The notes under the pieces were generated by a model that saw only the letters and a list, made by a program, of their open reading frames with translations, made no database searches and had not been told where the DNA came from. From the NCBI RefSeq assembly GCF_014696925.1, contig NZ_JACJQY010000006.1, forward strand, positions 1 through 64,000: a stretch of 64,000 nt of DNA, in the 5' to 3' direction. Source of the DNA: Phormidium tenue FACHB-1050 (GTDB taxonomy: Bacteria; Cyanobacteriota; Cyanobacteriia; Pseudanabaenales; Pseudanabaenaceae). Below are positions 15,254 through 24,651 of this stretch, in pieces (the first letter of the stretch is position 1; each line of letters starts with the position of its first letter). Made by a program: the position numbers and the translations under genes.

Positions 15254-18208
15254 ATGGTAATTAACAAGCTAATGACTAACACAAATCAGGCTATGGGCAT
15301 CAAAGTATCTTCTGAGATTGTTCAACAGGTTATGCTACGGATGGCTGAATTGGAATGTCCCAACGATCCATATAAAACTGGATGGACATATGAGGATCTG
15401 GCTGGTGTTTCCAATCTAGGAGTTAAGACTGTTCAAAGGTTTTTAGGTGGTAAGCCAGTCAATCGCAATACGCTGATTAAACTTATGAAAGCTGTGGGTC
15501 TAAAGCCTGAAAATGAGATTGACAATCCTTCAACTGAGACAGAGAGTGATTTTATAGATTGGCTGTCGATTTGTGGGGATGTGTTGGATAAACAACGAGA
15601 TGCTAAGGAATTGAGAAGACAGGCGACAGGACTGGGGGCAGAAAATAATGTTTATATGCCGCTTGATCTTATTGAAACTGTAGAAAAGAAGGATGATCAA
15701 TCTGTTGAGGGCGATGACAAACAGGCTAATGGAAAAACAGAAAATATAATTTATCCTCATGCTCAGTTTTTGGAAGATCTTCTTAATTGGCAGCGTGAGA
15801 ACAAACATATTGCGATCGCTGGGGAAGCAGGTGCTGGGAAAACAACTTTTTTGGTGACAATTGCTGAAAAATTAAAAGATAGCCAACATTTACCAATTTT
15901 TATTGGTTTGGCAGATTTACAGGGGCGATCGCTCAAAACTTACATCAATGATGTTTGGTTGCCCCACGCGCTGAATGAGCGAGAAGCCACTGAAGAACAA
16001 AAAGAGTCTCTATTTCAACAATTCCAAGCTGGAAAGATTTGGTTACTATTAGATGCTTTAGACGAAATGCAAGCCAAGTCATCGGCAGAGGCTTTAGATA
16101 GAATTAATCGAGAGATCAAGGAAGTTATCGGACAATCGCGAGTAGTGATGACTTGTCGATTGAATGTTTGGGAAGCTCATATCAATAGGTTGCCAAATTT
16201 CGACACGTTCAAAATGGGAGATCTATCGTCTGAGCAGGTGGACTCATTTATTAATCAATGGTTTAGCTTTGCTGAATGTCCAGAAAGTGCATCCATCTTA
16301 CAGGAAAAGCTAAATGAACCTAATCGCGATCGCATTAGGTATATGGTCACGCATCCTTTACGGTTGGCTTTGTTATGTCAGGCTTTTTATCGCAATCCTA
16401 ATAGAGATCTACCAGAGACTAAGGCAGGACTGTATGAGCTATTCGTTCGTTATTTTTATGAATGGAAGCCTAATAGTGTTGATGTGGATCTCAGAACTCA
16501 AGATTCTTTACGAGAAGATTTACATCAGGCTTTAGGTAAATTGTCGATCGCGGCTATTGATAGTGATGCAGGTTTTCGCCTATCGCGCAGTTTTGCAGTT
16601 AAGGCAATGGGCAGTAGCGATCTATTCAATCTTGCTTGTAATGTGGGCTGGCTAAGTTTGATTGATCGCCATGCTCTAATTGATCGCCATGCTCTAGATG
16701 AAGAAGTTTATTCTTTCTTTCATGCCACTTTTCAAGAATATTTTGCAGCTTTAGCGATCAACAAACACAGCTTTTTTCTCGAAAACAAACCTAATAATGT
16801 GATTTCTGGCTGTTATCAAATTTTTGAATCAAAATGGTTAGAGATTGCATTGTTTTGGATTGGAATAGATTCTAAAGAGAGTAAAGAGAAGGACAAGTTA
16901 ATTGATGAATTGGCTGAATTTGAAGAAAACAATTACTGTTTTGTTCAGTTTGGAAAATATTTTTATGGCTATCAGTCTATAGCTTTAGCAGCAAGATTAA
17001 TGGCAGAGTACATAGATTGTTCTGAGGAGAATATAAATAATGTCATGTGGCAATTGTGTCAGTATGCATTTGGATGCTTTGACAGTGAAACTCAAAATTG
17101 GATAAGATTCTTATACCCTATTCAAGAATATGCGAAACGAGCTTTAATATACTCCAATCATACAAGAGTCAAAGATGAGTTAGATTACATCAAGAAGCTA
17201 TTATTAAAAGCTGTAGAAATAGAAGATTATGATGATATTCAATCGTTTCTTGAATATAATTTATCCTGTTGTGGCATAGTTCCATCTACTGGATGTATAA
17301 AATTTTCACTCGATAGTATCGATGAAGATGAAATAGTTGAAATTTTGGGATATGTAATTAATGAAATTGAGCAACTACTTGGTCAAATTGATTGCGTGGA
17401 TGTTTACACAAGATATATATCTAACCCAACTGAGTCTAATCATCAAATAGATAAAGTTATCGAATCACTAATTAAAATTGATTTTGCGAATCCTAAAGAA
17501 ATTATCATACTTATTGATTCAATTAGAGATGATGAGATTAGAGATAGCAGCCCATTTTATCAATGGTTTCACATCAATCCTTATTTGATAAATTACTGTA
17601 TACCGAAAACAACTAAACCATCATTAGTTGAAGCAATAGTTGGCGAAGTTTCTAAATGGATTTGGAATCAAACCGAAGATAGATCTACTGAAGCTGATTG
17701 TCTTGCGTATCATTTTCTATGGCGATGCTCAGAATTGATGAATTATAAAGATTTTTACGAGTCATGGCATCGTGAAGCATTTACGGAGATATTTGATTTA
17801 AGTTATTTAGAAAATCAGTTTATAGACCGTGATGCAGTTCAAAAAGAGATTGATCGCACTACCAAACACCCTGAAATACGCTGTGTAGTCGTCGATGTCA
17901 GAGATATCGAACAAGAAAGCGATCTTAATATCATCGCCGAAGAAATCGCCATCAAAATCTTTGACTCGTTAGGGCGCGAGATTCCAGAAATTAACCGAGT
18001 CTCCAACCTAAAGCGCGAACTAATTAACCTCAGGCGCGTTCTTGGTGTCGAGAAATTTGCGATCGCCCTTTATGGCAAAAGTGCTAATGAGGCGATCAAT
18101 CAACTCTGCCAAAGCCTAACAGAGTCAATCCCAATACGCCCATTCACAGGAGGACAAACCACCCAAGAACTCATCGCTAAAATCAATGCTTGGCTATCTG
18201 AAATGTAA
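15254..18208 (+). CDS. NACHT NTPase with N-terminal HTH
   Basis: A protein of about 984 aa from the first ATG (TTG 15227 is possible; no clear ribosome site decides it). Residues about 35-85 form a Cro/C1-like HTH (WTYEDLAGVSNLGVKTVQRFL). A NACHT domain follows with Walker A GEAGAGKTTF, Walker B LLLDALDEM and sensor-like RVVMTCR. A long alpha-helical region ends in a conserved-looking C-terminal domain (IRCVVVDVRDIEQ, ELINLRRVLG, AIALYGKSANEA). Bacterial NACHT proteins of this type are known anti-phage sensors that act by abortive infection. The HTH may detect DNA or control expression. The gene stands alone. Confidence 0.82.
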   Translation: MVINKLMTNTNQAMGIKVSSEIVQQVMLRMAELECPNDPYKTGWTYEDLAGVSNLGVKTVQRFLGGKPVNRNTLIKLMKAVGLKPENEIDNPSTETESDFIDWLSICGDVLDKQRDAKELRRQATGLGAENNVYMPLDLIETVEKKDDQSVEGDDKQANGKTENIIYPHAQFLEDLLNWQRENKHIAIAGEAGAGKTTFLVTIAEKLKDSQHLPIFIGLADLQGRSLKTYINDVWLPHALNEREATEEQKESLFQQFQAGKIWLLLDALDEMQAKSSAEALDRINREIKEVIGQSRVVMTCRLNVWEAHINRLPNFDTFKMGDLSSEQVDSFINQWFSFAECPESASILQEKLNEPNRDRIRYMVTHPLRLALLCQAFYRNPNRDLPETKAGLYELFVRYFYEWKPNSVDVDLRTQDSLREDLHQALGKLSIAAIDSDAGFRLSRSFAVKAMGSSDLFNLACNVGWLSLIDRHALIDRHALDEEVYSFFHATFQEYFAALAINKHSFFLENKPNNVISGCYQIFESKWLEIALFWIGIDSKESKEKDKLIDELAEFEENNYCFVQFGKYFYGYQSIALAARLMAEYIDCSEENINNVMWQLCQYAFGCFDSETQNWIRFLYPIQEYAKRALIYSNHTRVKDELDYIKKLLLKAVEIEDYDDIQSFLEYNLSCCGIVPSTGCIKFSLDSIDEDEIVEILGYVINEIEQLLGQIDCVDVYTRYISNPTESNHQIDKVIESLIKIDFANPKEIIILIDSIRDDEIRDSSPFYQWFHINPYLINYCIPKTTKPSLVEAIVGEVSKWIWNQTEDRSTEADCLAYHFLWRCSELMNYKDFYESWHREAFTEIFDLSYLENQFIDRDAVQKEIDRTTKHPEIRCVVVDVRDIEQESDLNIIAEEIAIKIFDSLGREIPEINRVSNLKRELINLRRVLGVEKFAIALYGKSANEAINQLCQSLTESIPIRPFTGGQTTQELIAKINAWLSEM

Positions 18209-18521
18209 GACAGGCGAAATAAACTGAATACATCAACAATTGCCCTACTTATTTAAGACAGAAGAACAATAAATAGACGATTTTGCATTAATCGTTAAAT
18301 ATCTCAGTGTTGTAAATCGCTTGATTTGCAGTATCTGATAATGGTTAGCTAAAATCCCCTGTACAGTGAGAGTGAGGATAAATAGCTAAGGATAAATAAA
18401 ACTTTGTCTAGTCTATTTTTACAATGCCTAAACTCTTTCCTTTATAGCAATAAGCAACAAAACCAATGATTGTAAGGTAATCATCGGTTTTGTTGCTTAT
18501 TGGGAGCTAAACTGGTTCTTG
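18209..18521. other. Intergenic region between convergent genes
   Basis: 313 bp between the NACHT stop and the end of the Sak4-like gene. Apart from the terminator at 18449-18501 nothing gene-like is seen. Confidence 0.5.
18449..18501. terminator. Bidirectional terminator
   Basis: A 23-bp stem (arm begins AATAAGCAACAAAACC) with one G-U type mismatch and a seven-base loop separates the NACHT gene from the convergent ATPase gene. Confidence 0.8.
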
Positions 18522-19694
18522 CTAGAATTCCAGTTGGTTAGCGATGTCTTTAGCGATCTCGGCGTATTGTCCTGGATGCCGCGATGTCGATATATCAATT
18601 AGGTTTTGGGCTAGTTCGGCGGGGTATCCTTTAAGACCTAGCCATTCTCGCATCAGTGCTTCGCACACTGCTTTGATTTGCTCAGCGGTCATATTTTCAC
18701 TGTTGAATTTGGGTTTCAATCCGCTTTCATCGGCTCCATATAGGTCAATGCTGGTTTCAATCACTTTGCTGATATGTTGCTGGGTGATTGCCAATAATGC
18801 TTTGAAGGCGGCTTTGGCTGGGTTGTCGGGTTTGCTGTGATGGGTTTGGGTATTGGTAGTTGGCTTGGTTTCAATGACTGTAGCGATATGACCGTTGGTA
18901 CTAGCCATCTGGGGGATATGACCGTTGCTGCTGACGACTGCGGCTAGTTCGGACTGTTTTTGTGGCTCCTGTACGACAGGATTTACAGGTACATTGATGA
19001 TCGGGATAAAGGCATTTCTGTTAACTGGGGTTTCATCACTCAGCCATGTTTGAATCATTTCGGCAAATTTCTTGCCTGGTTTTGGGAAAATACCGTTACT
19101 AATTTCGGGACATCTACTCTTGGAGATTGTCAGGGTATTCTGGTCATCTAGTAAGCCACAGATGTCCATTTCAAATTCGCTGCCTTCCTTTTGGATAGGT
19201 GCTGTACCAATCTTGCGGACACCAGTAATTTTCTGCTTACCGCCAACTTCAGTCGTGCTGTAGTCGTACTCAATCTTTGACCGCATCGTGACAATGATGT
19301 GGCAACTCGAACTGATGATTTTGTCCCATAGTTGGCGTTCGATCGGGCGGATTCTTGCCCAGTTCCTCACGTCACTGCCCACTGCGTCTAGTTCGGCGTA
19401 CCATGCGTGGGATAGGGAGTCGATGATTAGGTAATCAAATCCTGATTCTTCGGCGCTTTCAATGGCGTTGTAATATTGGCTGGGTCCAAATTTGGTTAGT
19501 TCAAGAACTTTAAAGTTGAACAGGTTGGCATATTTACGGCTTGAACCATATTCGGTGTCGATCAGTCCAATTTTCTTGCCCAATATTGATGCTAGTTGTA
19601 GGGCGGTGTAGGTTTTGCCGCAGCCTGGGGGACCGTACAGTGCCATGCGGAGTTTGATGTTTTCTTTGGTTGCTTGCTGAAATGAGTAGGTCAT
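18522..19694 (-). CDS. Sak4/RecA-like ATPase (AAA_24 type)
   Basis: A 390-aa P-loop ATPase. Walker A is GPPGCGKTYT near residue 20, Walker B is FDYLIIDSLSHAW near 85-95, and the RecA-like core continues to about 210. This is the arrangement of phage and plasmid AAA_24 or Sak4 recombinases, which anneal single strands with SSB. A Q/T/N-rich linker (about 230-285) joins a C-terminal helical domain. The ATG is well supported by GGAGAAATATCT. Together with the ssb gene at 14033 it could form a recombination pair for plasmid repair or replication. Confidence 0.75.
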   Translation of the reverse strand: MTYSFQQATKENIKLRMALYGPPGCGKTYTALQLASILGKKIGLIDTEYGSSRKYANLFNFKVLELTKFGPSQYYNAIESAEESGFDYLIIDSLSHAWYAELDAVGSDVRNWARIRPIERQLWDKIISSSCHIIVTMRSKIEYDYSTTEVGGKQKITGVRKIGTAPIQKEGSEFEMDICGLLDDQNTLTISKSRCPEISNGIFPKPGKKFAEMIQTWLSDETPVNRNAFIPIINVPVNPVVQEPQKQSELAAVVSSNGHIPQMASTNGHIATVIETKPTTNTQTHHSKPDNPAKAAFKALLAITQQHISKVIETSIDLYGADESGLKPKFNSENMTAEQIKAVCEALMREWLGLKGYPAELAQNLIDISTSRHPGQYAEIAKDIANQLEF

Positions 19695-19768
19695 AGATAT
19701 TTCTCCTTTTGAGTAAGTGGGTTTGGTAAATACTTGGAATTTTTCCTTGCGAGCCTCGCTAGAGGAAA

Positions 19769-19807
19769 AGCCAGAAAAGGCGGCGCGATGCGCCGCCTTT
19801 TCTGGCT
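19769..19807 (-). terminator. Terminator after the VWA gene
   Basis: Perfect 18-bp GC-rich stem (AGCCAGAAAAGGCGGCGC arm) with a three-base loop, followed on the minus strand by a short T-run. Confidence 0.85.
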
Positions 19808-19820
19808 ACAAATGTTTTTT

Positions 19821-21278
19821 TTAGATGCTGTATAGACAGTCGGACACTTCACTGTCGTCTGTGAGATCTTCTATTTCCACATAGCGATCGCATAGTTTGC
19901 TGATCGTACTTTCATTGTTGTGGAGGTTTCCACTGGTAATCAAGATGCCGTAGCAACTAAATTCATACTTTTTCCTGTCTGCTTGCCATTGCTCCATAAA
20001 ATTAGATGATGGAATGTCTAGTCCGTCGGTGATTAATACCACGTCTGCTTTTTTGGTTTGTTCGTGTTGTTGGATCGATGCTAATGCTCCCGTGAGGGCG
20101 GCTGTAAAACAAGTACTGCCGCCGTTGTAGAACTTTTCGATGCAGTCAATCACGCTATTGGTATCGGGGATTTCTCCCGAGAAGTCGTCGATCCGCTCCA
20201 CTATGTCTGTAAAGTGTAAGATGCGACAATGGCGCTTTTGACTGACGGCGATACTCAATAGGGCGAGGGTGATCGCTTTGCTCCAGATTTCTGCTTGCCC
20301 TGCCATTGACCCACTTGAATCTAGACAAATGATGATTGGTCCTCTGGCTAGTGGTTCGCGGCTGATTAGTTCTCGTTGTAATAGCGATCGCTCGATATAG
20401 CCTTGGGCGAATATGGGAAATAGTGCGGGTTGGGTAAGCTTTACTAGTTCGCAGGGCAGTAGGCGCGTTAGGTCGTTGCCTGTGGTTACACCGATGATTT
20501 CGGTGCGTCCTTCTTTGACTTTGCTACGTTGCATTTTGGCGGCGATCGCGATTTTCTTGCCTGCGAGTTCAGCGATCGCTTGCAGTTTTGGCGATGCTTG
20601 AAGGCGCTGGGCGAGATGGATTTTATCGGCGATTTTGAGTTGGGTTTCTTGGCTGTAATCGCTACCTCCGCTAAAGGCTTCTATGCTTTCGGCGATCGCT
20701 TGCATTTCTGCTTCGGCTTTGGCTATGCCAATTAGCAGTGCGGTTTCGATTTCGGCATTGCTAATGGAATCAGCATAAGCTTCACTTGCTAGTCGCGCTT
20801 CTAGTCCTTTTTGTTTTAACTGTTGAATTTTTAGCATCAGCCCAGCATTGGGTGTTTGTCCTTGCAATGCTTCAAAAATACCCCGAAGCTGATTTCTGAT
20901 TACTTCTGGGTCTTCTAGTGGTTCGGTTGGTTCGGGCAGCATTTCGACAATCGCGATACATAGGGCGGTTGTGCCAATACCTGCAAGAAATTCATCTCCA
21001 TTCAGGCGGTTGCTAAATTGCTGAAATACTTCTAGTTCGCTCATCTGTTGATGGATGGCGATCCAGATTTTGTTTTCAGGTTTGATGGCGCTGTCTTCGA
21101 GTCGATTGGGTTGGCGATCGTACAGGCGATGATAGGTTTCGCTGACAAAGGTTTCAAAGTTGTAGACTTTGCTTTCGCCTTCTTCGATGACTTCACTTAG
21201 TCTTGATGATTTCTCTTTAAAGTCATTGACACATAACTCTGTCCATTTCGGGATCACATACACTAAGGGTTCTTGCAT
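19821..21278 (-). CDS. VWA-domain protein (ViaA-like)
   Basis: A 485-aa protein. The C-terminal third is a von Willebrand factor A domain with the MIDAS motif DSSGSMAG near residue 320, then GGSTCFTAAL and ITDGLD, which supply the other metal-binding positions. The N-terminal two thirds are helical and E/A-rich. Its upstream neighbour is a MoxR/RavA-type AAA+ ATPase, a pairing found across bacteria (RavA-ViaA and related) in which the ATPase remodels a target through the VWA partner. The target here is unknown. Confidence 0.8.
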   Translation of the reverse strand: MQEPLVYVIPKWTELCVNDFKEKSSRLSEVIEEGESKVYNFETFVSETYHRLYDRQPNRLEDSAIKPENKIWIAIHQQMSELEVFQQFSNRLNGDEFLAGIGTTALCIAIVEMLPEPTEPLEDPEVIRNQLRGIFEALQGQTPNAGLMLKIQQLKQKGLEARLASEAYADSISNAEIETALLIGIAKAEAEMQAIAESIEAFSGGSDYSQETQLKIADKIHLAQRLQASPKLQAIAELAGKKIAIAAKMQRSKVKEGRTEIIGVTTGNDLTRLLPCELVKLTQPALFPIFAQGYIERSLLQRELISREPLARGPIIICLDSSGSMAGQAEIWSKAITLALLSIAVSQKRHCRILHFTDIVERIDDFSGEIPDTNSVIDCIEKFYNGGSTCFTAALTGALASIQQHEQTKKADVVLITDGLDIPSSNFMEQWQADRKKYEFSCYGILITSGNLHNNESTISKLCDRYVEIEDLTDDSEVSDCLYSI

Positions 21279-21307
21279 TTTGATTCTCTATTAAGTTGAG
21301 AAAGATG

Positions 21308-21330
21308 AGAGAGCAGGTAATCTGCTCTCT
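21308..21330 (-). terminator. Short stem-loop between MoxR and VWA genes
   Basis: AGAGAGCAG/CTGCTCTCT with a five-base loop lies between the two genes. The T-run is weak, so it may attenuate rather than end transcription. Confidence 0.5.
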
Positions 21331-21341
21331 GTTGGTTGTTT

Positions 21342-22559
21342 CTATGCGCCGTACATGATTTCGCTGACTTTCGCTAGTAATGGTTTCTTCTTGGCTTCGA
21401 TTTCGGCGATCGCTTGTTGTGCTTTCTTTGCCCTGTTTGGGTGCTGAGCAATCAAGTTTTGCAGTCTGTCGATCATGTTTCGCATATCGGACAATACTCC
21501 AGAGCCTTCAGTTGCCCAATCGTCTTGCTGTTTCTTGGTGCCATAAACTGGACAGTTGCCCAAGTCTGATAGCTTTTCGGTGATGGCGGCGAGGATTTCT
21601 TGGGCTTGGATATTCACGGGGTTGCCAACTTTGGCGACGATTTTTCTGATCAACGCTTGTTCTCTAGGATGATTCCAGATCACATGGTTAAGAATTTCAA
21701 AGCTGTCTTCGCTGACTTCGGGTTCTTCTTGTAAATAAGCATAGGCTTTGAGGATGGTGACAATCTGCACGTATTTTCTGGTACTGACGATGAAGTTCTC
21801 TTTCTTCAGTTCCCGTTGCAAATCGATTAGAGAGTCGATCACTGGGGCATGAAATGGTACGTTTTTCACAGCAGTTTGGATTTGCTCTAGTTCGGCTAGG
21901 TTCAACATGGTGGTGATCTGCGGTGCGGCAATGTTGCCTGTCTTGCGGAGTAGCAATGTTCTCAGGTCTTCATCGCCTAGATAATCGACCATGTATCGCA
22001 AGCTCAGCCGATCCCAGAATGCTCCATCTTCTTCTCCATCTAGGAGTTCGTTGGAGCAGCCAATCATGGTGATTAATGGTGACTGGAGTTTGGTTTTACC
22101 GTTTAGGAATTCCCGTTCGTTCATCAGTCCTAATGCGGAGTTGCGGACAATGCTATTGGCTTTGCCAATTTCGTCCATTAGGGCTAGGTGGGCTTCGGGT
22201 AACATGGCTTCAGTGTCGCGCACGAATTTGCCTTTTTGCAGTTCGGCGAGGTCAGGTGCTCCCAATACTTCTTCAGCAACAGTAGTTTTGGTCATCAGGT
22301 AATGAAAGAAGGTGGTTCCTGTGATTGCATCAGAGACTGCTTTCGCGAGTTCGGTTTTGCCTGTTCCTGGTTTGCCTCCTAAGAAAACATGCATTTTTGA
22401 TAGCAGTCCTACCAAGATCAGGTCGATCGCTTCGCTGCGGTCTAGGTATACAGTTTTCAATTGCTCTCGCAGTTGCTGCAATTTCTCCGATGGAGAGTTA
22501 TTAGTTACGGTCAATGCTGTGATATGTCCATTTGTCTGGGCGATTTCGGTTGTCATCAT
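21342..22559 (-). CDS. MoxR/RavA-type AAA+ ATPase
   Basis: A 405-aa AAA+ ATPase. Walker A is GGKPGTGKTEL near residue 62, Walker B is LALMDEIGKAN near 130, sensor 1 is the TMIGCSN segment and an Arg-rich region FWDRLSLR follows. This is the MoxR-family order, close to RavA. A helical C-terminal region includes a QKK/Q-rich lid. It lies directly upstream of the VWA protein and downstream of a 345-aa partner, so a three-component chaperone-like machine is likely. Confidence 0.82.
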   Translation of the reverse strand: MMTTEIAQTNGHITALTVTNNSPSEKLQQLREQLKTVYLDRSEAIDLILVGLLSKMHVFLGGKPGTGKTELAKAVSDAITGTTFFHYLMTKTTVAEEVLGAPDLAELQKGKFVRDTEAMLPEAHLALMDEIGKANSIVRNSALGLMNEREFLNGKTKLQSPLITMIGCSNELLDGEEDGAFWDRLSLRYMVDYLGDEDLRTLLLRKTGNIAAPQITTMLNLAELEQIQTAVKNVPFHAPVIDSLIDLQRELKKENFIVSTRKYVQIVTILKAYAYLQEEPEVSEDSFEILNHVIWNHPREQALIRKIVAKVGNPVNIQAQEILAAITEKLSDLGNCPVYGTKKQQDDWATEGSGVLSDMRNMIDRLQNLIAQHPNRAKKAQQAIAEIEAKKKPLLAKVSEIMYGA

Positions 22560-22592
22560 TGTTGAGTTCCTCTTAATCTTTGATATTGAATG

Positions 22593-22616
22593 GGGAGTAG
22601 CGCGTTGGCTACTCCC
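22593..22616 (-). terminator. Short stem-loop
   Basis: GGGAGTAGC/GCTACTCCC lies between the 345-aa gene and the MoxR gene. It is GC-rich but followed by few T residues. Confidence 0.5.
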
Positions 22617-22627
22617 ACGATCCTTCG

Positions 22628-23665
22628 CTAGAAGCCGAGGTCAAATAGGTTGTCTGGGCTTTCTTCTGTTGTTTCTGCTAGGTTGATTTCTTCTAGTTCA
22701 GAAATAATTTCTTCTGCTTGGTTGGGCTGCTCTTCTGAACTTTCAACTGCTGTGGTCGCGATTTCGTCCAGTACGTTCAGGCAACGTTGGCGCAGTTGGG
22801 CAAGTTTATCGGTCAGTGCATCGGAGCGAAATTGCAATAGCTCGGATAGCATTTTGGTTTTGTCTTCTACTTCCCGATATACTTTGAGTTGATTTTTCAG
22901 GGTGCTGCCTTTTGTCTCTGATACTTTTTGAGGATCTAGCAGTTCGTCTAGGTAACTGGACATCGATTGCACTTCTTTTTCTAAGGATTGCCTCGCGATG
23001 ATGTCCATGTCGCCTATGCCTGCGATCGGCATCCAGCGGATGTTGTTTTCTTTGTGAATCAGGGGTAGTAGTTCGCGGAAGGCGGTTAGTTCTAATCGAT
23101 AACTACGAGCAACAAAGTATGTTCCGCCTCGTTCTCGAAATGGCACTCCTGCTTTTTTGACAAACTCCGTTAGCATGGCACGGATTTCTTTGCTGGTGAT
23201 TTCTTGGCTCCATCTGTACCATTTGTCGAAGGTAGTTCTGGCGATGTCAATCAGCGATTCATTTTCTTGGCTCCAATCTTCTCGATTCCAATTGGTGGTT
23301 TCGTTGCTTTTATCGAAGCTATAAGATGCGAGTTGGTAATAGCGCAGCTTTTTGTCTTTCTCGTTCTTGTTCTCTAGGACAAATCCATAGACTAGTACGC
23401 CGTTATTAGAGATTTGACGGATTAATAGATTGTGGTTGCTCAGCTGGGTCTGGGCTTTTGTTCTCGCATTTTTGAATGCACTTAGTTTGTTGGGGCTTTC
23501 GGGGAGGTAGCTGAAGTCGAGGTTAACTTGCTCGGCGGCTCGTTTCAACGTGGCTTCGCTTAGTCTGGTCTCGGCATTGATTGACCATGCGATTAGGTCG
23601 CCTAAGTATTCGGCTCCTTTGTCGATCAATGCTTGCTGGGTCGCGATCATCGCTGCTGTGTTCAT
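22628..23665 (-). CDS. DUF6744-like partner of the MoxR-VWA pair
   Basis: A 345-aa mainly helical protein that looks like the family annotated as DUF6744. Recognisable segments are GVPFRERGGTYFVAR near residue 175 and the acidic tail rich in E and L. The ATG is preceded by GAGGATAAACGCC. It is first in the run MoxR-VWA and could present the substrate to, or regulate, those two. The family name is from memory of the sequence pattern, so treat it as provisional. Confidence 0.5.
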   Translation of the reverse strand: MNTAAMIATQQALIDKGAEYLGDLIAWSINAETRLSEATLKRAAEQVNLDFSYLPESPNKLSAFKNARTKAQTQLSNHNLLIRQISNNGVLVYGFVLENKNEKDKKLRYYQLASYSFDKSNETTNWNREDWSQENESLIDIARTTFDKWYRWSQEITSKEIRAMLTEFVKKAGVPFRERGGTYFVARSYRLELTAFRELLPLIHKENNIRWMPIAGIGDMDIIARQSLEKEVQSMSSYLDELLDPQKVSETKGSTLKNQLKVYREVEDKTKMLSELLQFRSDALTDKLAQLRQRCLNVLDEIATTAVESSEEQPNQAEEIISELEEINLAETTEESPDNLFDLGF

Positions 23666-23792
23666 GGCGTTTATCCTCTAATTTAGATTCTGATGAGCGA
23701 TCGCCTTTTGCAGTTTGCTAGGCGATTGTTTGGTAGTAGTGAATTCGGTAGCGGTTGTTTTGGGGCTTGGGATGACTCTATTTGACCTTTGT

Positions 23793-24125
23793 TTACTTGA
23801 TTCCCGTCCCTAGTTTTCTGGTTGGTTCGGTACTCACATGGGCTGCTTCTAGCAGTTTCTTGATCTCTTGTGTATAGGGAGAATCTTTAAACAGGTTTTC
23901 GTTGAGATCTACCGTTCCGTCACTGCGAATTGTCAATGATGGGTCAAATTTGGCGTGAGTTGGTCGATCGTGATGGCATTTGAATTCTGCTCGAATATCT
24001 CCTACAAATAGGTAAGAGCCTTCTTTGCTCCGAGAGCTAATAATCTTTTTCAATTCCCAATGATATTTGCTGCAAATCTTCAGCATGGTTTTGATTTGAT
24101 GGATGTTGCCTTTGATGTTTTTCAT
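23793..24125 (-). CDS. Small hypothetical protein
   Basis: A 110-aa basic protein starting with GGAGC 10 bases upstream of the ATG. The N-terminal half (KTMLKICSKYHWELKK) is helical and the middle is beta-like (AEFKCHHDRPTHAKFDPSLT). It overlaps the 3' end of the next upstream gene by 89 bp in another frame, which is unusually long. Either both are real and coupled, or one start is wrong. No family was recognised. Confidence 0.5.
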   Translation of the reverse strand: MKNIKGNIHQIKTMLKICSKYHWELKKIISSRSKEGSYLFVGDIRAEFKCHHDRPTHAKFDPSLTIRSDGTVDLNENLFKDSPYTQEIKKLLEAAHVSTEPTRKLGTGIK

Positions 24126-24351
24126 TCAAGCTTTGCTCCTTGATAATTGGCTTCACATTTTTTGCTATTTCACAATCGCGTAATAGTATCTGCAAATGAT
24201 TTTTAGCTATTTGTAGGTCGATAGAGGTCTTCTTCTTTCCGATATTCTTGTCGAGTTTGGATTGTAGAGAAGCGATTAGCTTTTTTGTTTTTTGGATTTC
24301 TGATTCAATCTTTGCGAGATTAAAAGATTCACCAAATTGATTTGTTGTCAT
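24037..24351 (-). CDS. Small coiled-coil-like protein
   Basis: A 104-aa protein from the ATG at 24351, preceded by GAGG at nine bases. Residues 10-60 are strongly helical and K/E/Q-rich (IESEIQKTKKLIASLQSKL), consistent with a coiled coil. The C-terminal 30 residues overlap the next gene and may be non-native. No function was recognised. Confidence 0.45.
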   Translation of the reverse strand: MTTNQFGESFNLAKIESEIQKTKKLIASLQSKLDKNIGKKKTSIDLQIAKNHLQILLRDCEIAKNVKPIIKEQSLNEKHQRQHPSNQNHAEDLQQISLGIEKDY

Positions 24352-24410
24352 ATTTTTGAACCTCACAAATAGCAAATAGCTTTTGGCTAATCGCTAACAG
24401 CTATTTGCTT

Positions 24411-24590
24411 CTAAGCACTGATACTCTTCTGCTTCTTTCGCCAATATTTGCGCTGGCGACGGGTTTGGATATGGACGATTTTTGGATGCTTTTCTTCTAC
24501 GTGATGCTGTTCTGGATGGATAGCGATCGCTAGTAGCAATATTCCGCACAGGATGCTTTTGTATCTTTTTGCAGTCATATTTGACTCCAT
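24411..24590 (-). CDS. 59-aa small membrane-anchored protein
   Basis: A short frame encodes MESNMTAKRYKSILCGIL, then a hydrophobic run LLLAIAI (about residues 12-24), then a basic tail with QTRRQRKYWRKKQ. The layout is that of an N-terminal anchor followed by a charged cytoplasmic or luminal tail. The ribosome site GGGAGG is part of the stem-loop at 24599-24624, so translation may depend on opening that hairpin. No family was recognised. Confidence 0.5.
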   Translation of the reverse strand: MESNMTAKRYKSILCGILLLAIAIHPEQHHVEEKHPKIVHIQTRRQRKYWRKKQKSISA

Positions 24591-24598
24591 AACAAATT

Positions 24599-24624
24599 AG
24601 CCTCCCGATCTACATCGGGAGGCT
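24599..24624. terminator. Stem-loop that overlaps a ribosome-binding site
   Basis: AGCCTCCCGAT/ATCGGGAGGCT with a four-base loop. It lies after the stop of the 156-aa gene on the minus strand and before the 59-aa gene, whose GGGAGG is inside the stem. It may act as terminator, attenuator or translational lock. Confidence 0.55.
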
Positions 24625-24651
24625 TTTGAAGGTTGAATATTGGAGTTGGGG

